A stretch of 64,000 nt of DNA, taken from contig JAPVXR010000003.1 of NCBI GenBank assembly GCA_027214385.1, positions 62,001-126,000 on the forward strand, read 5' to 3'. This stretch comes from Cryomorphaceae bacterium 1068. GTDB taxonomy: Bacteria > Bacteroidota > Bacteroidia > Flavobacteriales_D > Cryomorphaceae. Below the pieces are notes generated by a model. That model worked only from the letters and a program-made list of their open reading frames with translations, was not told where the DNA came from and searched no databases. Positions 28,120 through 37,097 of the stretch are shown piece after piece; position 1 is the first letter of the stretch; the number at the start of each line of letters is the position of its first letter. The position numbers and the translations under genes are program-made.

Positions 28120-30287
28120 TATAGTTCAAGTTCGGACTTTATTCTAGCCTTAATGGGAAATTTAAGAATAAATTTTGTGCCTTTTCCAGGTTCAGTTTCT
28201 ACGTTAATCTTGCCATGGTGGGTTTCAATAATCTTGAAGACAATACTCAAACCCAATCCGGTTCCCTGACCCACATCTTTTGTGGTGAAGAATGGTTCGA
28301 ATATGCGGCTCTTCGTACCTTCATCCATTCCCTCACCCGTATCACTGATTTCTATTGTTGCGTATTCATCATCAGCACTTGTTCTGATCGTGAGAACAGA
28401 AGGTCTTTCAGGTGGGTTTTCTTCCATTGCCTGAAGACCGTTATTTACGATATTTAGAAAAACTTGATTGACTTTTCCGCCCATACACTCTACAAGGGGT
28501 AAGTGTTCTGCCAAGTCTATATTTACTTCAACTGTAGCGGGAATTGAGCTTTTTAGGATACTCAAAGTCGATTGAATACCTTCATTAAGATTAGATTCTT
28601 TGACGTTGGATTCGTCAATTCGACTAAAGTTCTTAAGTCCTTTTACGATTTCAGCCGTTCGTTTGGCACCTTCTTCGATTCCCTTGAGAAGTTCATCAAC
28701 CTCCTGCCTGCTGTAAGTCAGATCTATTTCTTGTTTGAATTTTTCAATGGATTGCTTCTTTTCTTGAAAAGAAGTGGAGTCATTAATGGAATCATACATA
28801 TCCAGAACGTCCAAGATATCTTTCACGTCGTAGCGCAATGGCTGAATGTTGGCACTTACAAAATTGATCGGATTATTGATTTCATGGGCTACGCCCGCAG
28901 TAAGCTGACCTAGTGAGGCCATCTTCTCAGCCTGTACTAGTTGTGATTGAGTTTCTTTGAGTTCAGAAATGGCGGTATTCAGTTTGGAGTTTGTATTTTC
29001 CAAGTCTGCCGTTCGCTCGCTTACCTTTTCTTCTAAGACGATGTTCTGCTCTTTCACTATTCTCTCATTCTCGAGAGAAACGCGCAGAGCCTGCTCTTGT
29101 GACTCACTTTTTTCTTTCTTGAGAATATTGATACGGTCAGCAAGAGCGATCGATAGCAATACAGCTTCTACGGCACTTCCAAAAAGCATCATATAATTGG
29201 TTACCGGATTAGAAGGGATAACTCCCGAGTCTTGCAAAGCATAAACGATAATTCCCGCTACCAGAACGCTCCATGCTAAGATGAAGAATTTTGCCGGAGA
29301 ATATCCCTTTCGGTAGACGATTATACCGGCAGCCAAAATGTAAAAGGAAAGAACAGTAATGCCCACCTGAGTGGCCATATGGACAAATGGACTTGCGCCG
29401 AAAAGAGCCGCAATGAATACCAAAGTAAAATACCCATAAATAAACTGTGCGAAACGATTTACCCTCCGTGCATATACTTTGGTTCTCAAAAAGTCTTGAA
29501 GAAAGATAACGGAGGTAATGCTTACAAGGGCAGTAAATAAATAGGGGCTTCTGGAAGCAAGCCAAGCATTATCGGGCCACAAGAATTGCTGCATGTATCC
29601 TTCCAGCACAGCTTGGGTAGACCCGACTGCAATGATGTACAGTACATAAATCAGGTAACTCCTGTCACGTACAGTAAGGAATATAAAGAAGTTGTAGAAT
29701 GCCATCACCAAAATAAGTCCGAAGTATGCACCAAAGAGCAAGTTGGAAATGAGGAGCAGCTTTTCAGAAGCTGCAATAGTTGTTACATAAATTGGCAATA
29801 CGATTTGCTCGGCGGTGGTAACCCTGATCAGAATGGTTAGAACATCACCCTGAGGAATAGTAAGGTCAAGGATAAACGGTGGAGCACTGTATTTTCTGTG
29901 GTCAAAGTTTAAGCTTTCACCAAAGAGCTTTTCACAGATGATCTCTCCCTTTTCATCTAGCACGAAGATTTTTACAGTATCGAGTAGAGGTTGATGGATT
30001 TGAATCCTGTAGTGCTGATTTTCGGCGAGATTTTGAACGGATGTTTTAACCCATAAAGCGCCTGTATTAAAGCCAAGATTTGGCCTTGGCGCTTTCAAAT
30101 CCTCAAAGTCTTGACTTAGAACATCATCAATAGTAGAGGAGAAGATCGTTTCTCTGAGGACGGATAGTTCTCTGCCCAAGACCCTTTTTTCGAAATCAGG
30201 GGTAAGTTTTAGCGTGTCTCCTGCCTGAAGGCCATCAGCACTCAGCAGAAGGGATAAGCCAAAGAGAAAAACACCTATTCTACCCAT
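28119..30287 (-). CDS. 7TMR-DISM sensor histidine kinase
   Basis: 722 residues: signal peptide (1-22), periplasmic 7TMR-DISMED2-type domain (about 30-165; FNTGALWVKTSV), seven membrane helices (about 178-388), a coiled coil (390-455), HisKA with His468 (GVAHEINNPINF), and a HATPase domain (about 590-710; NIVNNGLQAM, SDTGEGMD, GTGLGLSI). The DISMED2 fold is a jelly-roll thought to bind carbohydrate or other small ligands. It overlaps the acyltransferase gene by 13 bases upstream and couples to the REC-kinase gene downstream, so ligand and enzyme are encoded side by side. Confidence 0.93.
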   Translation of the reverse strand: MGRIGVFLFGLSLLLSADGLQAGDTLKLTPDFEKRVLGRELSVLRETIFSSTIDDVLSQDFEDLKAPRPNLGFNTGALWVKTSVQNLAENQHYRIQIHQPLLDTVKIFVLDEKGEIICEKLFGESLNFDHRKYSAPPFILDLTIPQGDVLTILIRVTTAEQIVLPIYVTTIAASEKLLLISNLLFGAYFGLILVMAFYNFFIFLTVRDRSYLIYVLYIIAVGSTQAVLEGYMQQFLWPDNAWLASRSPYLFTALVSITSVIFLQDFLRTKVYARRVNRFAQFIYGYFTLVFIAALFGASPFVHMATQVGITVLSFYILAAGIIVYRKGYSPAKFFILAWSVLVAGIIVYALQDSGVIPSNPVTNYMMLFGSAVEAVLLSIALADRINILKKEKSESQEQALRVSLENERIVKEQNIVLEEKVSERTADLENTNSKLNTAISELKETQSQLVQAEKMASLGQLTAGVAHEINNPINFVSANIQPLRYDVKDILDVLDMYDSINDSTSFQEKKQSIEKFKQEIDLTYSRQEVDELLKGIEEGAKRTAEIVKGLKNFSRIDESNVKESNLNEGIQSTLSILKSSIPATVEVNIDLAEHLPLVECMGGKVNQVFLNIVNNGLQAMEENPPERPSVLTIRTSADDEYATIEISDTGEGMDEGTKSRIFEPFFTTKDVGQGTGLGLSIVFKIIETHHGKINVETEPGKGTKFILKFPIKARIKSELEL

Positions 30288-30991
30288 TCCAATTGTCCTA
30301 CCGATTTGAGTTGAAGATCATGACTGTATAGAATCTTTTTATCATTACCAACATCCTCCATTAGTTCAATTTCAGGATTTGCCCTGAGTTTTAGAATCTT
30401 GTCGTAGTAAATTTGAGAAACGTCCTTCAAGGATTGTGGGTCTGCAGAAAGAACCCTCGCAACATAGTTACTATTGGGATAAATAAACTCTCCCTTATTT
30501 CCTAAACCTGTTTCAACTCTGAAACCCAGTCTCATGGCAATTTTTAACGTGTATTGAGCACAAATGGTGAAAATGGATGTGATGGGTAATTGATTGCAAA
30601 TGGCCATACCTGCTACTGCCAAATTCATGGTTACACCTGTATTTGGTGCCATTGACCTGCTATTCCATAAACCGCACAACTCTGAGGTGCCTCCGCTAAC
30701 GGCGTAATGCCTTACCATTTCATTAATATTTGGGTCAAAGTGATCAACTGCTTCTTGGACGGGTAGATCTGTCCTTCCATCAGCTACCTGTACGCGAATT
30801 CCACCCAGAAGTTCGCCTGACTCCTTATCAATCGCTTCTACCACATAGACATGAGGATTATAGGCCCAATCGTAATTGTTGGTGGTAATATTACCCAAGT
30901 TGAAGCCTTCAAGAACCTTACGATGTCCCATGGCATAGGTCAAACAGCTCTCCTCTTCGTCAATGGCTCGGTAAGCACGCAGATGAATCAT
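30275..30991 (-). CDS. GNAT-fold acyltransferase-like protein (LuxI/FeeM-like layout)
   Basis: A 238-residue soluble protein with a GNAT-like order of elements. Residues Arg24, Phe30, Trp42 and the strand HVYVVEAIDKESGELLGGIR (47-66) ending in Arg66 recall the spacing in LuxI-type autoinducer synthases, and ELCGLWNSRSM (104-114) parallels their conserved Glu-Leu-x-Arg region; FeeM-type N-acyl amino acid synthases share this layout. This is motif-level resemblance only. It overlaps both neighbours (4 bases with the E1/nitroreductase gene, 13 with the kinase), so it belongs to the four-gene operon and may make a signal sensed by the kinase. Confidence 0.55.
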   Translation of the reverse strand: MIHLRAYRAIDEEESCLTYAMGHRKVLEGFNLGNITTNNYDWAYNPHVYVVEAIDKESGELLGGIRVQVADGRTDLPVQEAVDHFDPNINEMVRHYAVSGGTSELCGLWNSRSMAPNTGVTMNLAVAGMAICNQLPITSIFTICAQYTLKIAMRLGFRVETGLGNKGEFIYPNSNYVARVLSADPQSLKDVSQIYYDKILKLRANPEIELMEDVGNDKKILYSHDLQLKSVGQLEWVE

Positions 30992-33273
30992 TTATTCTTT
31001 TTAAAGTGCAGACTCAATTCACGCCTAAGGCTCTTGACCACGTCTTTTTGTTTGTAAAACAATCTGAAAATAAAGATAGGCTCCTCCTCTGTGTAAACTG
31101 GCATAATTTCTTGAAGTTCTTTAGCAATGGTTGTGAACTCGTGAAACTGATCAGAACTGAGGTCGCTACCGTCTTCTAATCGAGGAAGTAAGAGTGAGAG
31201 TGGAGATTGCGGCTGAAAGCCCATATTCAAGGCATTTGCAGCAATCCAAGCCCTTTCCATATCCATACCTGCTTGGAGGTAATCTAACCTCGAACGTTTA
31301 GGCCTGGTAATGATACCCAAAGCTGCCGCAGCTGAAGTGGACTTTCTAGAAAGCTTTTCAAATGCCGAACCACCTTTCCATTCTACAAGCTTATCGATCA
31401 CTTCTCGGTTTCTGGCGAGCTTAAACCCCGTCAGCTCCCCGATTGTCAAATCAACTGTGGCAATATCGATCCCATCTTTGGTTGATTCTACTTCTTCCTT
31501 CGTCCATCGCATCTCTTCGGTAAAATTGCGGTGCCCCGTCGGATGCATTATTCTGAATCGTTCAGTTCGTGCTATTAATGCAGCCAGTCGATCAAACTCC
31601 TCACCAGGTTCGACTATGATTAGGTTTGATCCGTTCTTTTGGCTAGCTGTTTTTAATTTCTTTATGTCGCTTTGGGATAGCGGGATGCTCTGCTCTAAAT
31701 TGCGATTGGTTTCTCTGTTCAATACATTTTCACCCAGCCATTTATCAAGTTCACTTGACGTTTTGCTTTCGGTTAAGCAAAGGTGTGCGACAATGTCTTT
31801 TTCATCTTGATTTGGGAAGAATGAAACTGAATTTTCATAGCCTTGATTTATTCCTTCCAGACATGCATTTTCCAATGATGCACCCAAGGCAATCATCGAA
31901 GCAATCTCATGATGATCGAGGAATGAACTAGTGAGATTTCTGTCAAATTTCAGTTGAAATACCTCATTCTTATTTGTCCATTTCCAAGGCTGCAGATTTC
32001 CTCCTGAAGGCGCGTGACAAGCCGTTTTAACTATTCGTTCTACTACTTGATCATCAAGTGATATTTTCCCTTCGTGCTTCAACTCAGGACCAAAGTCTTC
32101 GTCTGGTTTTGGCAATTTGATTTTGGACTCTTCCTTGGTTCCAGCATGCCTATCTCCGATAATCTCTTCTACATCCATGTAGTACCTTCCCGATTCATGG
32201 TATTTATCCAGAAAGATTCTTCTGACTACATCGGCGGTTATTCCACCACCCAGGGTCACCGCTGAAGCCAATTGCGGCCACGTCGAGATCGTCTCACCGA
32301 TTTCAAGCATCGATGCTTTGGCTCGGGTCGAGATGGTATCAGCACCTACGATGGCAAGCATATAGGGTATCTTGTCTTCATTTGTTTCTAAGGTCTTGAG
32401 TTTCTCCGGACTCAAGTCTTCGACCATACCATGGAGTAGAGGACGGTCAGGTTCAAGGTCGAATCGCTCAACATCCACCATTCCTCGATCGCTAGCCTCC
32501 ATCACTACGGGAATCTTCATCTCCCGAGCTTTCCATCTGGAGATGATTTTCATGTCCAAACCATCGCATTCATCAATCAAGAGGTCCAAGTCTCCTCCTT
32601 GGTGAAAGAACTCCTCGATATTGTTTTCAGTGAGGCCATCCGTAAAACACTTGATATTTAAGAAAGGGTCTATTTCTAGAATCTCTCTGGCTACTGATAT
32701 GACTTTGGAAACTCCAAGGTTGTGCACACCTGTCCTGATACGGTTTAGATTGGTAAGTTCTAAAGAGTCAAAATCTGCTAATCGCAACTCTCCGAAACTC
32801 CGCTCCATGGCCATTGTAACTGCTACGGATTGACCTACAGACAAACCGATAAGTCCTACTTTTTTCTTTGCCAAAACCTTCTCTTCCGCAGGACTTATTT
32901 TATAGTGATTTCTATTTGTTCGTACTTCAATGAATTCCTTTTCGGGGAGCAAGTGCACCAATCGATTTGACCAAGGGAAGTAAGTCCACAATCCATAGCT
33001 GGTAATGTCGGTACCTCCAAGGTGCGTTAAAATGGCGCTTTCAATTTCTGATGGTGTTAATTTTTTCTTCGGGTGTCGAGCCTTAATGAGCTCAGCCAAT
33101 TGACTTTGGATATCATCGGTAACCGCTGGCGACTTGCTATTAATTAAATGGGTCAACTCATCTTGCTCTGATACGAATTCCAATCGATAGAAAATTGGCA
33201 TCCACGTAGTGACGTCGCTATGTTTTGCAGTGGCTAGAGTATCTTTCAGGAGTTTTTCCCGTATCATTATCAA
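30988..33273 (-). CDS. ThiF/E1-like plus nitroreductase fusion protein (Rv1355c/MoeY type)
   Basis: 761 residues: an N-terminal region (1-125), a ThiF/MoeB-type adenylating domain (about 135-360) with Gly-rich nucleotide loop GLSVGQS (143-149), Asp-rich DFDSLELTNLNR and DECDGLDMK (Cys236), then an FMN-type nitroreductase domain (about 405-735) beginning with ACHAPSGGNLQPW. This fusion corresponds to the Rv1355c family (MoeY in mycobacterial annotation), of unproven function. No CxxC zinc pair of MoeB/ThiF is evident. First gene of the operon; ATG at 33267 is an alternative start. Likely activates an acyl group or peptide C-terminus and reduces a product, by inference. Confidence 0.88.
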   Translation of the reverse strand: MIMIREKLLKDTLATAKHSDVTTWMPIFYRLEFVSEQDELTHLINSKSPAVTDDIQSQLAELIKARHPKKKLTPSEIESAILTHLGGTDITSYGLWTYFPWSNRLVHLLPEKEFIEVRTNRNHYKISPAEEKVLAKKKVGLIGLSVGQSVAVTMAMERSFGELRLADFDSLELTNLNRIRTGVHNLGVSKVISVAREILEIDPFLNIKCFTDGLTENNIEEFFHQGGDLDLLIDECDGLDMKIISRWKAREMKIPVVMEASDRGMVDVERFDLEPDRPLLHGMVEDLSPEKLKTLETNEDKIPYMLAIVGADTISTRAKASMLEIGETISTWPQLASAVTLGGGITADVVRRIFLDKYHESGRYYMDVEEIIGDRHAGTKEESKIKLPKPDEDFGPELKHEGKISLDDQVVERIVKTACHAPSGGNLQPWKWTNKNEVFQLKFDRNLTSSFLDHHEIASMIALGASLENACLEGINQGYENSVSFFPNQDEKDIVAHLCLTESKTSSELDKWLGENVLNRETNRNLEQSIPLSQSDIKKLKTASQKNGSNLIIVEPGEEFDRLAALIARTERFRIMHPTGHRNFTEEMRWTKEEVESTKDGIDIATVDLTIGELTGFKLARNREVIDKLVEWKGGSAFEKLSRKSTSAAAALGIITRPKRSRLDYLQAGMDMERAWIAANALNMGFQPQSPLSLLLPRLEDGSDLSSDQFHEFTTIAKELQEIMPVYTEEEPIFIFRLFYKQKDVVKSLRRELSLHFKKNK

Positions 33274-33353
33274 AATTTATTTCCAAAGTCTAAACTAGAA
33301 AGAAATATAGGAAAGCTTCTATTTTTTCGACAAAACCCCTTATTTACGCTATC

Positions 33354-33839
33354 ATGGACGAAAATGAAGAGAAGAATATTATAAAAAAACCCGGTGTGCT
33401 GTATATTGATGACGAAGAGCACAACCTGATATCCTTTAAAGCTTCTTTGAGGCGAGAGTTCAGTGTTTACACGGCAATTAGTCCTGAAGCAGCTCTAGAA
33501 TATCTGGATAAGGAAGACTTGAAAGTTGTGGTTTCTGACCAAAGAATGCCCAAAATAACGGGTGTTGAATTTTTCGCAGAATTGAAGAAAACACACCCTG
33601 AACCCATTCGAATTCTCCTAACTGGATATAGCGATATGCAGGCAGTAGTAGATGCCATTAATCAAGGTGAGGTGTATCGTTACCTTACCAAGCCTTGGGA
33701 TGCTCCAGGCATGGTGTCAACCATCAATCAAGCCATCGAAATTTATGACTTGAGAAAGGAAAATAAAAGATTAGTGGCAGAATTGAAAAGGGTAAACAGC
33801 CAGTTGGAATTCTACTTAAGACAGAAGTTATTGAGTTAA
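33354..33839 (+). CDS. Stand-alone response regulator receiver protein
   Basis: 161 residues: REC domain with YIDDEEHN, phosphoacceptor Asp62 (VSDQRMPK), Thr in LLTGYSD and Lys in LTKPWD, followed by a 35-residue coiled-coil tail and no DNA-binding domain. It is divergent from the signalling operon, with only 80 bases between starts, and its receiver matches the N-terminal receiver of the hybrid at 27016-28119 along its whole length. Probably the soluble output or phosphate sink of the same system. Confidence 0.92.
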   Translation: MDENEEKNIIKKPGVLYIDDEEHNLISFKASLRREFSVYTAISPEAALEYLDKEDLKVVVSDQRMPKITGVEFFAELKKTHPEPIRILLTGYSDMQAVVDAINQGEVYRYLTKPWDAPGMVSTINQAIEIYDLRKENKRLVAELKRVNSQLEFYLRQKLLS

Positions 33840-33846
33840 AAGTCTC

Positions 33847-34497
33847 TTAGAGCTTAACAACGACTCCTCCTGTGAATTCTCCTTGGAGAATAGTCGTAGA
33901 GGCACCAACTCCTACAGAACACCCTGACCCTGTTCCACAAAATAGTCCACCTGAACCCCACTGCATAGGAGCTAACATCGCGCCTCTCAGTCTAAGTCCT
34001 ACTCTGTCGCTTAACCAAATTCTCAGGCCGGCTTGAAGTGTGAATGCAAAACGATAAGAAGCATCTAGTCCAAGCTCTCTATTGTCTGGTGTACCTACCA
34101 TCATCCCGATCCCTGCCCCACCAAAAGGGACAACTTGACCGTAAGGATCACCTAAGTCACTCAACGCTGAAACCATAAAGTATTCAATAGCCACATCACC
34201 CAATGATTCTGCTCCGATCTCTTGATATCCGTAAAAGTCCATGTCGGTGTCTTGCCTGCTCCACTGCAGGTTTACGAAAAATTTATCTCTTATTCGATAA
34301 CTTAAATCAACTCCATAAGCAGCATTGTCATTTATTTTGACGTAGCCTAAGTCGGGTCCGTAAAACACATCAACTTTACCACCGAATCGGTATCCGTAAA
34401 AACCGGAAATTTCAATTCCATTGGAATCATCTCCTCCATATTGAGCGAACGTAGATAAACTAAATAGTGCAAGCAGAAGACTGAGAACTGTTTTCAT
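33847..34497 (-). CDS. Exported outer-membrane beta-barrel protein, unknown
   Basis: 216 residues with a signal peptide (MKTVLSLLLALFSLSTFAQ, cleaved near 19). The mature part alternates Gly/aromatic strands (ISGFYGYRFGG, YGVDLSYRI, YRFAFTLQAGLRI) with a small Cys-containing loop near CGTGSGCSVG. The start at 34497 is chosen because it opens the signal peptide; the frame continues to 34551. Convergent with the receiver gene, 7 bases apart. No family recognised. Confidence 0.78.
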   Translation of the reverse strand: MKTVLSLLLALFSLSTFAQYGGDDSNGIEISGFYGYRFGGKVDVFYGPDLGYVKINDNAAYGVDLSYRIRDKFFVNLQWSRQDTDMDFYGYQEIGAESLGDVAIEYFMVSALSDLGDPYGQVVPFGGAGIGMMVGTPDNRELGLDASYRFAFTLQAGLRIWLSDRVGLRLRGAMLAPMQWGSGGLFCGTGSGCSVGVGASTTILQGEFTGGVVVKL

Positions 34498-34507
34498 GAT
34501 GATCAAT

Positions 34508-34541
34508 TTTGTCGCAAATAAACGAAATAAGTGTAGATTTG
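34508..34541 (+). promoter_or_regulatory. Possible Bacteroidota promoter of the lipoprotein operon
   Basis: TAGATTTG at 34534-34541 fits the phylum's TAnnTTTG -7 box and a TTTG lies at 34508-34511. The spacing of 22 bases is wider than the usual 19-20, so this is tentative. Confidence 0.3.
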
Positions 34542-34561
34542 ACGCTCGCAAAAACTATTTT

Positions 34562-35188
34562 ATGAAGTCAACATTATTTAGATTTCCCCTCGGATTGGCC
34601 ATTATAGCCCTTCTTGGTGGGTGCTACCCAAAGGGGCCCGTTTACTACTCCGATTCAGATTTGGTAGCGACCAACTATGATTCAGGTTATGATTTTACCA
34701 GCGATGTGAATTATGCTATGCCTGACTCTGTAGTGCACATAGTTGATCCTGAAGATCGTGATCCCGTTATCGACAGAACCTACGATCAGACAATCTTGGA
34801 CGCTATTGAGATGAATATGGATGTGCGAGGTTACACAAGAGTGGATGATCCTTTTGACGCTGATCTTATTATTAAGCCCGCAGTTTGGAGTGCTACTTCT
34901 ACGGGAGTGATTTATGACTATGGTTATTATTGGGGTGGTTACTATCCTTGGTTTGGCTATCCCTATTATCCATGGGGCGGTTATGTATACAGCTATACAT
35001 ATGGTACGCTTCTTATGGATATGGTAGATGTTGAGGGTATCGATCCCGAAGAAGAGTTTATACCCATTGTTTGGTCAGGAGCGCTTAATGGAGCCCTGTC
35101 TGACAATAGAAATGACGTCAAAACCAGAATTGAAAGCGGGATTGACAAGTGTTTTAATCAATCTCCTTATTTAAAAGTAGCCGAGTAA
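34562..35188 (+). CDS. DUF4136-type lipoprotein with Tyr/Gly/Pro-rich segment
   Basis: 208 residues. Lipoprotein signal peptide ends in the lipobox LLGGC (Cys about residue 20). The mature part resembles DUF4136: DVRGYTRVDDPFDADLIIK and TRIESGIDKCFNQSPY near the C-terminus. Inside it is a Tyr-, Trp-, Gly- and Pro-rich segment (YYWGGYYPWFGYPYYPWGG, about 119-138). I start at 34562 because it begins the lipoprotein signal. The stop is followed after 2 bases by the next gene. Role unknown. Confidence 0.85.
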   Translation: MKSTLFRFPLGLAIIALLGGCYPKGPVYYSDSDLVATNYDSGYDFTSDVNYAMPDSVVHIVDPEDRDPVIDRTYDQTILDAIEMNMDVRGYTRVDDPFDADLIIKPAVWSATSTGVIYDYGYYWGGYYPWFGYPYYPWGGYVYSYTYGTLLMDMVDVEGIDPEEEFIPIVWSGALNGALSDNRNDVKTRIESGIDKCFNQSPYLKVAE

Positions 35189-35190
35189 TT

Positions 35191-35775
35191 ATGAAAAAGC
35201 TATTATTTATTCTCAGCCTTATTCCATTCTGCTCTTTCGGGCAAGGAGATGGAATGACATCAGTCATGTACAGCGTGGCTATCCCTATGGGAACATCAGC
35301 TGATTATATCGGCGAAACCAGTTTTAGAGGTTTTGCAGTTACGGGTGATTACTTCTTGAATGATGAATGGAGCCTTGGTTTTTCTACAGGTGTTCAAACG
35401 TTTTACGAAGAGCTAGGTTCTCAAAGTTATAATGTGGAGACACTAACCGTAACAGGAGAAGAGTTTCGATACCTTAATATGATTCCTGCAATTATGATGG
35501 GTAAGTATCACTTTGATCGCTATGGAGTAGTTACACCTCATGTTGGTTTTGGAGCTGGTTTTCATTGGGTAGATGAACGCAGAGAGTTTGCGGGATTTCA
35601 ATTTGACGAAACATCATTCCGTTTTGGGATTCAGCCGGAAATAGGTGTGGGGCTTGAAATTTCACCATCCACTGATTTACTGTTCGTATCTACCTATCAC
35701 CAATCCTTTGAAAGCAAGAGTTTACAGGCGCACAGCTTTTTAGCATTTCAACTTGGGCTGAGATGGTTGCCGTAA
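35191..35775 (+). CDS. Outer-membrane beta-barrel protein (OmpX/OmpW-like type)
   Basis: 194 residues with a signal peptide (MKKLLFILSLIPFCSFGQ). Alternating strands and the start of the mature region GDGMTSVMYSVAIPMG followed by YFLNDEWSLGF suggest an eight-stranded small barrel, as in many Bacteroidota outer-membrane proteins with OmpX/OmpW-type fold. It begins 2 bases after the lipoprotein stop and the frame of the next gene overlaps its end, so the three genes form one operon. Function unknown. Confidence 0.82.
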   Translation: MKKLLFILSLIPFCSFGQGDGMTSVMYSVAIPMGTSADYIGETSFRGFAVTGDYFLNDEWSLGFSTGVQTFYEELGSQSYNVETLTVTGEEFRYLNMIPAIMMGKYHFDRYGVVTPHVGFGAGFHWVDERREFAGFQFDETSFRFGIQPEIGVGLEISPSTDLLFVSTYHQSFESKSLQAHSFLAFQLGLRWLP

Positions 35776-35795
35776 TTACAGAAAGAAGATTCAAA

Positions 35796-36479
35796 ATGAA
35801 GTCTACAATATTAAATAGTTTAGCTGTTATTCCCCTGATTGCCATATTAGTAGGGTGTAATTCCACTAAGATCATAGGAACATATAAATCTCCGGAGGCA
35901 AAGGGACCATATGACGATATCTTCGTAGTGGGACTAGTTGGAGATCAATTGACTGACAAGAGTATAGCAGCTGATTTGGTTGATATGCTCCAAAAAAGAA
36001 AAGTCAACGCACAAGCCATAAAGGGAACGATTACCCCTGATATGGATTTGACCGATGCCAAGAAAAAAGAAATTTCTGACGAATTGAAAAGTAAAGGATT
36101 CGATAGTATCCTAACCTTTGCCTTGGTATCTATTGATGAGAAAGAAAACTATGTGCCTGCCACATATTCTACAGCGGGTTATGGGGGATACGGAGGTTAT
36201 TACCCTATGAATTATGGTTACTATGGCAGTTACTGGGGTTATTACGGATACCACTCTCCTCAAGTATACCAAGAAGGGTATTATACCTCCAGCACCGTTT
36301 ATACCTTGGAAGCCGTTCTTCATGATTTAGAAACTGAAGCATTGGTTTGGTCTGCAAGATCGGAAACCATGGATCCTAGTTCTATAAATTCTTTCTCTAT
36401 TGAGTATGCAGAAACCATTGCTTACCAAATGTTGAAAGACGGAATCGTATTGACAAAAAAGGAGAACGAGAAGAAATAG
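35796..36479 (+). CDS. Lipoprotein with Tyr/Gly-rich segment, operon partner
   Basis: 227 residues. Lipobox ILVGC (Cys about residue 21). The mature part has a mixed alpha/beta fold starting TKIIGTYKSPEAKGPYDDIF, and a YGGYGGYYPMNYGYYGS segment (about 130-155), similar in character to the first lipoprotein of the operon. C-terminal part EALVWSARSETMDP suggests the DUF4136-like superfamily, though the match is loose. I start at ATG 35796, which opens the lipoprotein signal, 20 bases after the barrel gene's stop. Confidence 0.78.
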   Translation: MKSTILNSLAVIPLIAILVGCNSTKIIGTYKSPEAKGPYDDIFVVGLVGDQLTDKSIAADLVDMLQKRKVNAQAIKGTITPDMDLTDAKKKEISDELKSKGFDSILTFALVSIDEKENYVPATYSTAGYGGYGGYYPMNYGYYGSYWGYYGYHSPQVYQEGYYTSSTVYTLEAVLHDLETEALVWSARSETMDPSSINSFSIEYAETIAYQMLKDGIVLTKKENEKK

Positions 36480-36495
36480 TTCTCTAAGACTTGTA

Positions 36496-37053
36496 TTATG
36501 AAATTTGAAGAGCGCTTTCTAGCGCTCTTTTTGCTTGGGCAATATGCCTCACCTCGTGGTTGATAACAAATTCCAAGGCATCACAAAGTCTAAATCGAAT
36601 TAATGGGAGGGTGGTCTTACACTTGATGGCTCCGATGTCGCGGTTTCGAGCTTCTGAGATGATCGCCTTTAGTTCTGCCTGTTCGGATTTGAAAACATCA
36701 ATAACGCTCAGTGGAATATCTGCATACAAAGGGTTTTTGGACTTAAATGTCTTCATCGGGTTGTCCACGCCTGACTCTGTGGGAAGCATGGATATGGCGG
36801 ACTTCATTCCAAACCTGCCTCTCTGCATTTCTTGAGATTCGGTTATGGGTGCGCGTTTCATCACCTTGCGAAATTCAGGGATGTAGAATTCGTTGTAGCG
36901 ATGCAAGTGCTCAAGATTTCCAAGCACACTCCATTTTCCCTCTTCGGGAGGTTTGGACAATGCTTTTTCCGTTTCCTTTTCAAATTGGATTAGTGCTGAA
37001 TCAATATCGGCTAAGCGTTGATCGAGTAGATCAAGAAATTCATCTTTTTTCAT
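36496..37053 (-). CDS. DinB family protein
   Basis: 185-residue four-helix-bundle protein of the DinB/YfiT type. Metal-ligand His residues are visible in LGNLEHLHRYN (first), and in INHEVRHIAQAKR (second and third). Members act as putative thiol transferases or metal-dependent hydrolases; this one could be bacillithiol-linked, given the YpdA-like gene downstream, but that is inference. Its last codons also form the terminator of the convergent operon. Confidence 0.88.
   Translation of the reverse strand: MKKDEFLDLLDQRLADIDSALIQFEKETEKALSKPPEEGKWSVLGNLEHLHRYNEFYIPEFRKVMKRAPITESQEMQRGRFGMKSAISMLPTESGVDNPMKTFKSKNPLYADIPLSVIDVFKSEQAELKAIISEARNRDIGAIKCKTTLPLIRFRLCDALEFVINHEVRHIAQAKRALESALQIS
36508..36532 (+). 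terminator. Terminator of the lipoprotein operon, inside dinB coding sequence
   Basis: Nine-bp stem (36508-36516 with 36521-36529), 4-base loop and five T after it. It lies 28 bases past the operon's last stop and inside the opposing DinB gene's final codons (36496 onward). Confidence 0.8.
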
Positions 37054-37097
37054 ATGACAAAGTAAGATGAGTAAAAGGTAAGGAACATTGATTCAAA

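Noticed and set aside
31310-31810. Plus-strand 166-codon frame opposite the E1/nitroreductase gene
   Set aside because: Shadow of a well-supported gene; Ser-rich text reflects the antisense codons.
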